Positions 16,933-24,504 of a stretch of 33,810 bases of DNA are shown here, piece by piece. The translations under genes were made by a program, and so were the position numbers. The stretch is from Desulfobacterales bacterium (GTDB lineage Bacteria > Desulfobacterota > Desulfobacteria > Desulfobacterales > SURF-7). The stretch is taken from assembly GCA_018693105.1 (NCBI GenBank), contig JABHLN010000034.1, positions 1 to 33,810 on the forward strand. Reading direction: 5' to 3'. Position 1 is the stretch's first letter. Each line of letters opens with the position of its first letter. Under the pieces are notes generated by a model. That model ran no database searches. It was given only the letters and a program-made list of their open reading frames with translations, and was not told the origin of the DNA.

Positions 16933-19659
16933 ATGATTGGTATTACTTCATACGGAGCATACATTCCGCGTTTAAGATTAAACCGGATGTCCATTGTACA
17001 GAGCATGGGCTGGTTTTTACCTGGGCTGATGACAGTGGCTCAAGGTGAGCGGTCCATGTGCTATCATGATGAGGACGCGATAACGATGGCTTTTGAAGCT
17101 GCTCGTAACTGCCTCACAGGAAAAGACAAACAGGAAATTGATGCTGTATATCTTGCGTCTACAACACTTCCTTATGTTGAAAGACAAAATGCAGGAATTA
17201 TAAGTACAGCTCTTAATCTGAAAGATAATTTAGTAACTTCCGACTTTACCTCCGCACAGAAAGCATCAACAACAGCTTTAATTTCGGCTCTTGATGCAGT
17301 AAAAGGCGGTGATAAAAAAGTCGTTCTTGTCACATCAGGTGATAAACGCAAGACTAAAGTGGCAAGTTTTTATGAAATGTGGTACGGCGACGGTGCTGCA
17401 GCCGTTACTGTCGGGGACGAAGACGTAATAGCCGAATATAAAGGATCCTATTCTGTGGCATACGACTTTGTCAGCCAGTATCGTGGTGCGGGAAAAGAAA
17501 CTGATTACCAGTGGGAAGAGCGCTGGATAAGAGATGAAGGTTACACAAAAATTATACCTGAGGCCGTAAACGGACTTATGTCAAAACTTGGCATTTCTAT
17601 GGATGATGTGGACAAGGTTGTATTCCCATGTTTCATCAAAAGTGCCCATAAAGGTACAGCAAAAATTCTGGGTATAGCCCCGGAAAAGCTTGTTGACAGT
17701 CTGCAGGATGTATGTGGCGAAACCGGTACTGCCCATCCGCTTCTGATGCTTGCATCGGTTTTGGATGATGCACAGCCCGGTGAAAAAATTATCGTTGCAG
17801 GATATGGTCAGGGTTGTGATGCTCTTTTATTTGAAGTAACGGAAAACATAACTAAACTGGCCGACAGGGACCGATTCAAAAATACTCTGGAATACAAAGA
17901 AACCACAGACAATTATATGAAATTCCTGGCTTTCAGAGGTATTATTGAGCCGGAATTCGGTATCAGAAACGAAGCAAATACAAAGGTTGCCATGACAGCC
18001 CTGTGGCGTAATCGTAAAACAGTTCTGGGTCTTGTTGGCGGTAAATGTACCGAGTGTGACTATCCGCAATATCCTAAAACAGATATGTGTGTTAACCCGA
18101 ATTGTAATGCTACAAGAACTCAGGAAGAATATGAATTTGCCGAAGTTCCCGCAAAGGTTCTGTCTTTTACAGGAGACATGCTTGCTATCTCAATAGATCC
18201 GCCGCACAAATACGGAATGATCGGTTATGAAGGCGGCGGACGTCATTTTATTGAAATTACCGACTGCAACCTCGATGATGTTCAGGTAGGACTCTCTGTT
18301 AAAATGGTATTCAGGATGAAACTGGATGACAAGGGTCGAGGATATACAGGCTACACATGGAAAGCAATACCAGCTCCTGGCGCTATTGAAGAAATGTCAA
18401 AAACTCGTTTTGACGGTCGTGTGGCGATAATTACCGGCGCAGGCGGCGGTCTCGGAAAAGCATATGCGCTTCTACTAGGACAGCTTGGGGCCAAGGTCGT
18501 TGTTAATGATCTTGGCGGTGCTCGTGATGGATCAGGTGGTGGCGGCAAAGGTCCTGCGGATCTGGTAGTTGATGAGATAAAGGCATCAGGCGGAGAAGCG
18601 GTTGCTAATTATGATAATGTTGCAACACCTGAAGGCGGCGAAAATATAGTTAAGACTGCACTGGACGCTTTCGGCAGGGTTGACATTCTGATAAACAATG
18701 CAGGAATCCTTCGTGATAAGAGTTTTGTAAAAATGGAACCTGAAAACTGGCAGTCAGTTTTAGATGTTCATTTAAATGGTGCATACAATGTTACTAAACC
18801 TGCATTTGTTGCAATGAGAGAAAATAAATTCGGAAGAATTATAATGACAACTTCCGGCGCAGGCCTTTACGGTAATTTCGGGCAGACAAACTATTCTTCT
18901 GCAAAGCTTGGTCTTGCCGGCTTTATGAATTCTCTCAAGATTGAAGGCGCAAAATATAATATCAATGTTAATACTATAGCGCCTCTGGCAGCTTCAAGGC
19001 TTACTGAAGATATTATGCCTCCGGACCTTCTTGATAAACTCAAACCCGAGTTTGTATCCCCCATGGCTCTATACCTGTGCAGTGAAGAAAGTACTGAAAC
19101 CGGCCAGATTTACAATGTGGGGATGGGATACTTCAGTAAGGCCGCATTGATGCAGGGGCCTGGTATGCTCTTAGGTGATGCCGACAATCCTGCTACACTT
19201 GAAGATATACATTCGAACTGGGAAAAGATTAACTCCATTGAAGGTGCTAAAGAAATGGGCGACGTTAATGCCGGCATGTTTGCACTTCTAACTCCTCCGG
19301 CAGAACCTTCAGGTGAAGCTGATGCGGAGGCAGGCGGAGATATAAGCGTTCAGGATATTATGTCCGGAATGATTGACGGTTTCAATCCTGATGCTGCAGC
19401 TGGAGTTGATGAAGTATTCCAGTATGAAATTTCCGGAAGTGGCGGTGGAGAATGGCATTACATAGTTAAAGACGGTAAATGCTCCATGGAAACAGGTGTT
19501 CATGATAAACCTTCTTGTACCCTCAAAGTTGCAGATGCTGACTTTATCGCGATGAATACCGGGGCGCTTTCTGCAATGGATGCTTTCTCAAGCGGGAAGC
19601 TTCAAATGGAAGGCGATATTATGAAATCCCAGCTTATTGAAAAGCTGTTTACAACTTAA
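16933..19659 (+). CDS. HMG-CoA-synthase-like-DUF35-SDR-SCP2 four-part fusion protein
   Basis: A 908-residue fusion. Residues 1 to about 305 have the thiolase fold of archaeal-type HMG-CoA synthases (YLASTTLPY ... VLDDAQPGEKIIVAGYGQG). By eye alignment the three catalytic positions are replaced: Glu by T77, Cys by Q109 (SAQKASTTAL against ACKAGT), His by P232 (VVFPCF against VVFHQP). Residues about 365-480 are a DUF35 zinc-ribbon/OB domain with C372, C375, C386 and C391. Residues 490 to about 750 are an SDR with TGAGGGLG and the S641-Y654-K658 triad. Residues about 795-908 are SCP2. DUF35 proteins bridge thiolases to HMG-CoA synthase or form aldolases with thiolase-like partners in steroid side-chain breakdown; the thiolase gene 18 bp downstream is the obvious partner. 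The reaction of the N-terminal domain is unknown. Confidence 0.88.
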   Translation: MIGITSYGAYIPRLRLNRMSIVQSMGWFLPGLMTVAQGERSMCYHDEDAITMAFEAARNCLTGKDKQEIDAVYLASTTLPYVERQNAGIISTALNLKDNLVTSDFTSAQKASTTALISALDAVKGGDKKVVLVTSGDKRKTKVASFYEMWYGDGAAAVTVGDEDVIAEYKGSYSVAYDFVSQYRGAGKETDYQWEERWIRDEGYTKIIPEAVNGLMSKLGISMDDVDKVVFPCFIKSAHKGTAKILGIAPEKLVDSLQDVCGETGTAHPLLMLASVLDDAQPGEKIIVAGYGQGCDALLFEVTENITKLADRDRFKNTLEYKETTDNYMKFLAFRGIIEPEFGIRNEANTKVAMTALWRNRKTVLGLVGGKCTECDYPQYPKTDMCVNPNCNATRTQEEYEFAEVPAKVLSFTGDMLAISIDPPHKYGMIGYEGGGRHFIEITDCNLDDVQVGLSVKMVFRMKLDDKGRGYTGYTWKAIPAPGAIEEMSKTRFDGRVAIITGAGGGLGKAYALLLGQLGAKVVVNDLGGARDGSGGGGKGPADLVVDEIKASGGEAVANYDNVATPEGGENIVKTALDAFGRVDILINNAGILRDKSFVKMEPENWQSVLDVHLNGAYNVTKPAFVAMRENKFGRIIMTTSGAGLYGNFGQTNYSSAKLGLAGFMNSLKIEGAKYNINVNTIAPLAASRLTEDIMPPDLLDKLKPEFVSPMALYLCSEESTETGQIYNVGMGYFSKAALMQGPGMLLGDADNPATLEDIHSNWEKINSIEGAKEMGDVNAGMFALLTPPAEPSGEADAEAGGDISVQDIMSGMIDGFNPDAAAGVDEVFQYEISGSGGGEWHYIVKDGKCSMETGVHDKPSCTLKVADADFIAMNTGALSAMDAFSSGKLQMEGDIMKSQLIEKLFTT

Positions 19660-19677
19660 ATAACAGGAGGTCGAACA

Positions 19678-20886
19678 ATGGCCACAGGAATAAGAGATAA
19701 AGTTGCAATTATCGGTATGGGATGTACCCGGTTTGGTGAGCGATGGGACGCAAATGCCGAAACACTTATGGTTGAGGCATTTGAAGAATGTATTGAAGAT
19801 GCCGGTATAGAGAAAGAAGAAATCGGAGCTGCATGGTTTGGATGCTGCATGGATGAACAGAGTATCGGTAAAGGTGCTTTGGCATTAGCTATGTCTCTCA
19901 GGCTTCCGCGAATACCTGTTTCCAGGGTTGAAAATTTTTGTGCAACAGGTACTGAAGCTTTTCGAGGTGCAGTATATGCCGTTGCTTCCGGTGCTTATGA
20001 TATCTGCCTTGCGCAGGGTGTAGAAAAGCTCAAAGATACCGGTTACGGCGGTCTTCCTGCATTTGATGCAGCAGTCGGGACACTTAATTACCAGATGATG
20101 CCTCAGATCACAGCTCCGGGAGGTTTTGCTCAGCTTGCAACCGCCTACAGTGCAAAATATGGTGTTCCCGTAGAAGATATCAAGCGTGCCATGGCACATA
20201 TTTCATCAAAAAGTCATACTAATGGAGCTTTAAACCCAAAAGCGCATTTACAAAAGCTCATTACTGAAGAACAGGTTATGGCTGCTCCAATTATTGCCAG
20301 TCCTCTGGGGCTTTTTGATTGTTGCGGTGTCAGTGACGGCTCAGCATGTGCAATTGTTACAACACCGGAAATAGCAAAAAAGCTTGGAAAGAAAAATATT
20401 GTATCTGTAAAAGCACTCCAGCTTGCACTTAGTAACGGTGAGGAGGGAATGTATACTGATTGGGATGGCGACCATTTCATGACAACAGACATTGCAAGTA
20501 CAAGGGCGTATAAGGAAGCAGGTATAAAAGATCCCAAGAAAGAGTTAAGCATGATAGAATGTCATGACTGTTTTTCCATTACAGAGCTGGTTACAATGGA
20601 AGACCTGCATGTTTCCGAAAGAGGAGAAGCATGCAAGGATGTTATGAACGGGAAGTATGACAGGGACGGTGAGATACCCTGCCAGATAGACGGCGGGCTT
20701 AAATGTTTTGGCCACCCCGTAGGTGCTTCAGGGCTTCGTATGATCTATGAAATGTATCTGCAGCTTCAGGGCAGAGCTGATAAACGTCAGCTTGATAACC
20801 CGACTATAGGTCTTACCCATAACCTTGGAGGTTTTCCACAATCAAACGTATGTGCAATTTCCATCGTTGGTAAGCTTGATGAGTAG
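19678..20886 (+). CDS. SCP-x type thiolase / acetyl-CoA acetyltransferase
   Basis: A 402-residue thiolase of the SCP-x/archaeal subfamily. The nucleophile is C88 (ENFCATGTEAF); HDCFSITEL and HPVGASG (H346) are further active-site motifs. The C-terminal CxG motif of classical thiolases is replaced by HNLGG, as usual for this subfamily. It should cleave 3-ketoacyl-CoA with CoA, or condense two acyl-CoAs. The ribosome site AGGAGG and the 18-bp gap to the HMGS-like/DUF35 fusion indicate one transcript. In archaea, thiolase, DUF35 and HMG-CoA synthase form one complex, so this protein may dock on the DUF35 domain of its neighbour. Unlike the preceding two proteins it lacks an SCP2 tail. Confidence 0.92.
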   Translation: MATGIRDKVAIIGMGCTRFGERWDANAETLMVEAFEECIEDAGIEKEEIGAAWFGCCMDEQSIGKGALALAMSLRLPRIPVSRVENFCATGTEAFRGAVYAVASGAYDICLAQGVEKLKDTGYGGLPAFDAAVGTLNYQMMPQITAPGGFAQLATAYSAKYGVPVEDIKRAMAHISSKSHTNGALNPKAHLQKLITEEQVMAAPIIASPLGLFDCCGVSDGSACAIVTTPEIAKKLGKKNIVSVKALQLALSNGEEGMYTDWDGDHFMTTDIASTRAYKEAGIKDPKKELSMIECHDCFSITELVTMEDLHVSERGEACKDVMNGKYDRDGEIPCQIDGGLKCFGHPVGASGLRMIYEMYLQLQGRADKRQLDNPTIGLTHNLGGFPQSNVCAISIVGKLDE

Positions 20887-20911
20887 GCTGTAATGACTGT
20901 ATAATAACATT

Positions 20912-21047
20912 GATGGCGTCGTAAAAAGTCTCCATCTACTGCGTTATCGCGGTTGGCCAGGCGTTCGACATACTACATGTATGCCTTCACGCCTGCCCAA
21001 CCGCTATGTCTTATATATGAAGATTTTTACTTAGCCATCGGTTATAC
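20912..21047 (-). repeat. Dispersed palindromic element, copy 2 (interior type II)
   Basis: The left end GATGGCGTCGTAAAAAGTC is identical to copy 1; the right end is the reverse complement of GTATAACCGATGGCTAAG. The interior is different from copy 1: a long imperfect palindrome with arms CGGTTGG...AGGCGT and ACGCCTG...CCAACCG around GACATAC-TACAT-GTATGCC. Read in reverse it lines up with copy 3. Confidence 0.85.
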
Positions 21048-21078
21048 GTTTTCATGCACTTCGTATATCGAGCTACTT

Positions 21079-21120
21079 CCCTGTTTTGCTTTTAACAGCA
21101 AAACAGGGTTTTTTGTTTTT
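21079..21120 (+). terminator. Rho-independent terminator of the SCP2 cluster
   Basis: CCCTGTTTTGC (21079-21089) pairs perfectly with GCAAAACAGGG (21098-21108) around an 8-base loop, followed by TTTTTTGTTTTT. It closes the plus-strand cluster that ends with the thiolase, and its T-run touches the stop of the convergent ThiE-ThiL gene. Confidence 0.92.
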
Positions 21121-22696
21121 AACTCCCGTGCTGAAAGGAAGAGATTCCCGATGGAAGGTTTGAAAGATATTTTCCGCTAAAGGGTGTGCAGGAACCCACC
21201 TGAAATGAAGCGGGGATTTTCTTATTTATTTTAGTAAATGTATCTTGTGAGCAGGTAAAAAGAAGTTCATAATCCTCGCCGCCTTTAAAAATCAATTCTA
21301 CAGGCGAAAGGTTATATTTAAGGCAATATGAAGCAAGGTCTTGATTGATAATAAATTTTTCCGGTGAGAATTTTATGGAAACCTCCGAGGCCTTTGCAAT
21401 ATGCTCTGCATCTCCTGCAAGACCGTCGCTTATGTCCATAACGCATAATACGTTGTGTTCGGCAAGTATAAATGCCGCATCAAACCTTGCCTTTGGTGAC
21501 TTGAATTTATCTATTAAAGTTTTAAATGAAAGGTCATCTCTTAATAAAGAATCAAGGCCGGCATTTGCAAGTCCTAAAGGTCCGGTACTGTATAGACCTT
21601 CCCCTTCCAAAGCAAAAGATCGCTGTGGGAAAATACTGTTTCCTTCACCTATTGCAAAAAGGTCTATTGAAAACTTTGCTCCCCTGGAAATGTTCCCGCC
21701 CCCGAGAGTGCAGGAATATTCAGCAATAGCCTTTTGTATACCGATATAAAATTTATTAATTGTTTTATCCGACACACTGCCCGGAAGTGTTAGATTAATA
21801 AATATACTTATAGGGATTGCATAAGAAGCTGCAAGGTCACTTAATGTGATAACTACAGCTTTATATCCGACTTCTTCAGGGGTTTGCCAGTCGAGACGGA
21901 AATGAACACCTTCTTTTTGAGTATCTGTTGTTATCACGGGCTTTGTTAAAGGGGAAAGAAGACACGCATCATCCCCCGGAGGAACTTTCAGAACCGAGCC
22001 TGGTTTTAGATTAAAACTTTCCAGAAGTTTTTCAATTAGAGCAAATTCATTATCCCATGGTGATTCTATACGCTGTCGCTTTTTACAATCACAAATTAAG
22101 GCAAGCATTGATATTTTTTCTACCGCAGTATTTAAATTAAAAATACTATTGTTTATGGAAATACCTGCTGCAAAGTTTTCAAAGCATACTTTGGCATTTG
22201 TTTCATCGATTCCGCCAGTGACAACTACAGGAATCCTGGATTCTGAAGCAATACTTTTCAGCCCGGGAAGGCCGATAGCTTTTTTACCAGAAAAAACCGG
22301 ACCATACTCAATATAATCATATGTTTGTATATCGGTGCTTTTTAATTCAACAGGATGGGATATTGAAATGCCTGTTATTGATTCATCACCAAGTATGGAT
22401 CGAATAGTTTCAGGTGAATCTTCACCCCCTTCAATATGAATGCCATCTGCATTAACAGCTTTTGCAAGAAGAATATTGTTATGAATAATAAACGGAATAA
22501 AGTTGCATCGGCAGAAATCGCATATCTTTTTTATTTCATTGTAGCAGCCGGCAGCAAGGGAATCGTTTTTATACCTTATAATTGTGGCCCCGCACTGAAC
22601 GGCAATTTTTACCTGTTCGGAAAGAGAAATTCCGGGGTTTGAATGATCTGCAATAAAACAAAATCTAAGGGCTTTTTTGAGGTTGTTTTTTAGCAT
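21119..22696 (-). CDS. thiL: ThiE-like/ThiL fusion; thiamine-monophosphate kinase
   Basis: A 525-residue fusion of two thiamine biosynthesis domains. Residues 1 to about 205 have the ThiE (thiamine-phosphate synthase) TIM-barrel pattern: RYKND, ADGIHI, YGPVFSGKK, VVVTGGID. Key residues differ from B. subtilis ThiE: the ND pair that binds Mg-pyrophosphate reads H72-N73, and the TETK pyrophosphate motif reads SGKK, so synthase activity is doubtful. Residues about 215-525 are a normal ThiL with PPGDDACLL, TTDTQKEGVHF, MDISDGLAGDA and GGEDYELLF, which phosphorylates thiamine monophosphate to the active pyrophosphate. No strong ribosome site precedes the ATG. It is last in a minus-strand run of lnt, prfB and HD genes, and is 83 bp from the HD gene. 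Confidence 0.9.
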   Translation of the reverse strand: MLKNNLKKALRFCFIADHSNPGISLSEQVKIAVQCGATIIRYKNDSLAAGCYNEIKKICDFCRCNFIPFIIHNNILLAKAVNADGIHIEGGEDSPETIRSILGDESITGISISHPVELKSTDIQTYDYIEYGPVFSGKKAIGLPGLKSIASESRIPVVVTGGIDETNAKVCFENFAAGISINNSIFNLNTAVEKISMLALICDCKKRQRIESPWDNEFALIEKLLESFNLKPGSVLKVPPGDDACLLSPLTKPVITTDTQKEGVHFRLDWQTPEEVGYKAVVITLSDLAASYAIPISIFINLTLPGSVSDKTINKFYIGIQKAIAEYSCTLGGGNISRGAKFSIDLFAIGEGNSIFPQRSFALEGEGLYSTGPLGLANAGLDSLLRDDLSFKTLIDKFKSPKARFDAAFILAEHNVLCVMDISDGLAGDAEHIAKASEVSIKFSPEKFIINQDLASYCLKYNLSPVELIFKGGEDYELLFTCSQDTFTKINKKIPASFQVGSCTPFSGKYLSNLPSGISSFQHGS

Positions 22697-22779
22697 AATA
22701 GTATAAAGTGATCATCATCTTTAATCATATAATATTTTACTATTGAGTACATACCGCTTCAAGCGGTATATCCTGTTAC

Positions 22780-23325
22780 TTATGAAAACATATTGATCCA
22801 GGATTTAACGAGCGATAGTTTGTCTTCGCCATATTGGTTTTTTACCATGTCCATGACTTCATCAACCGATCTTTCATGGTTGATAAGTTCAGAACTTTTG
22901 GAAAAAAATTTGTCTGCATAGCAAATTATCTGTTCTTCCATTGTAACCGGCTTCATGTCCCGTTCCGGCAGTGGTAGCTTTTGGGCTTTAATATCTTCAA
23001 CACTTATCCCAATGCCCAGGTGCCTTTCACACACCATGCCGTGCATTGGAAATCCTCTGGATTCAAGAATTTCCCTTCCAAGGTATCCGTGGCACACATA
23101 CGGATGCTCACCGTGGCATCCTATTTCCGGAGAATCGGTCATACACATGCCAATATCGTGAAGAAATGCCGCTGATTTTATAAAATCAGTATCAAGACTC
23201 ACATATTGAAACCTCTTTGCTATATCAACCGCCTTTTCTGAAACCTGTTTAGCATGCGTCAAAAAAATGTCATATGCCATTGTTCCCGGTTCGTAATATT
23301 CTTCAATAAGTTTATTTATATTCAT
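22780..23325 (-). CDS. HD-domain phosphohydrolase
   Basis: A 181-residue soluble protein with a complete HD metal site: H24 (THAKQVSEKA), H56-D57 (FLHDIG) and D138 (CYADKF). Additional His residues in GCHGEHPYVCHGYLG and ERHLGIG resemble the extended motif of HD-family enzymes that hydrolyse nucleotides. It is a stand-alone HD protein without the GYP of cyclic-di-GMP phosphodiesterases. The substrate is unknown. The start lies 8 bp after the prfB stop, so the two are almost surely co-transcribed. Confidence 0.85.
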   Translation of the reverse strand: MNINKLIEEYYEPGTMAYDIFLTHAKQVSEKAVDIAKRFQYVSLDTDFIKSAAFLHDIGMCMTDSPEIGCHGEHPYVCHGYLGREILESRGFPMHGMVCERHLGIGISVEDIKAQKLPLPERDMKPVTMEEQIICYADKFFSKSSELINHERSVDEVMDMVKNQYGEDKLSLVKSWINMFS

Positions 23326-23333
23326 AATGTATC

Positions 23334-24447
23334 TTATAGATTGTTATTATTTTTGACTTTTGTAAGAAGTATAGATTCAATAAAAGGATCTATACCACCA
23401 TCAAGAATATTCTTTACATTTCCGATTTCAAGGTTAGTCCTGTGGTCTTTAACCATCTGGTAGGGATGCAGGACATAAGATCTTATCTGGCTACCCCAGG
23501 ATATTTCATCTTTTTCATTATGCATTTCCTGGATTTTTTCATCCCTTTTCATCTTTTCCTGCTGATAAAGCCTTGACTGGAGTACCTTCATGGCTATTTC
23601 CCTGTTACGGTACTGAGATGATTCCTGTTGGCATTGTGCGACGATTCCTGAAGGGATGTGGGTGATTCGGACCGCACTGCTTGTTTTATTAACATGCTGA
23701 CCGCCTGCACCGCTTGCGCGGAATACGTCTATACGCAAATCCTTGTTTTCAATATCAACAACAATTTCCTTGTCCAGTTCCGGGTAGACAAATACGGATG
23801 AAAATGATGTATGTCGTTTCCCGTTGGCATTAAAAGGAGATATTCGCACAAGACGATGTACCCCTGATTCGCCTTTCATATAACCGAATGCATATTCACC
23901 ATCTGCGGTGAATGTTACACTTTTTATTCCTGCTTCATCACCCGGTTGTAAATCAATAACCTTAAGTCTAAAACCCTTTTTCTCAACCCAGCGGGAATAC
24001 ATTCTAAAGAGCATTTCAGCCCAGTCTTGCGAATCGGTTCCACCTGCTCCTGCATTTATTGAAATAATGGCGTTATTCCGGTCGTTTTCACCGTCTAACA
24101 TCAGGCTTAGAGAGAGTTTTTTAATCCTTATATCTATTGATTGAATCTGCTCGGAAACTTCATTTATTGTGTCCGGATCGGATTCATCCATGGCAAGATC
24201 GAGAAGTATTTCGCTTTCTTCAAGATCGCTATAAAGTGTTTTACAGTTGTCGACTACTCCGGCAAGATATGTTCGTTCTTTTAATATGTCCTTTGTCTCT
24301 TCAGGCTTGTCCCAGAAATCTTTTTTTGCAGTTAGGAATTCGATTTCTTTAAGCCTTTTTTCCTTGCCGGGAAGGTCAAAGATACTCCTTTAACTGGTCC
24401 AGTTTATTATTATACTCTTTAATAGTATGTTTAAGCTCCAGTGACAT
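23334..24447 (-). CDS. prfB: Peptide chain release factor 2, with programmed +1 frameshift
   Basis: RF2 releases the peptide at UGA and UAA stops. Translation starts at the ATG at 24447-24445 (after CAGGAGG), runs 23 codons to CTT, meets an in-frame TGA at 24378-24376, and continues after a +1 shift at CTT-TGA-C (24381-24375). The Shine-Dalgarno-like AAGGAG just before the slip site is the standard RF2 autoregulation signal. The full product is 370 residues. Motifs: the SPF stop-codon recognition tripeptide (RISPFNANGKRH) and the catalytic GGQ (ASGAGGQHVNKTS). A purely six-frame reading would falsely start at an internal ATG at 24191 and lose the N-terminal helical domain. It lies 57 bp after lnt. 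Confidence 0.96.
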
Positions 24448-24504
24448 TTTATTCCTCCTGAAATTTTTATATATTATAACAGCATATTTTTTACAAATTC
24501 ATTA

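Noticed and set aside
20912-21047. Repeat copy as a CRISPR or tRNA-like structure
   Set aside because: There is a single palindrome with no regularly spaced repeats and no cloverleaf or anticodon pattern.
24191-24447. Internal ATG at 24191 as the prfB start
   Set aside because: The conserved frameshift site upstream shows that the true start is at 24447.
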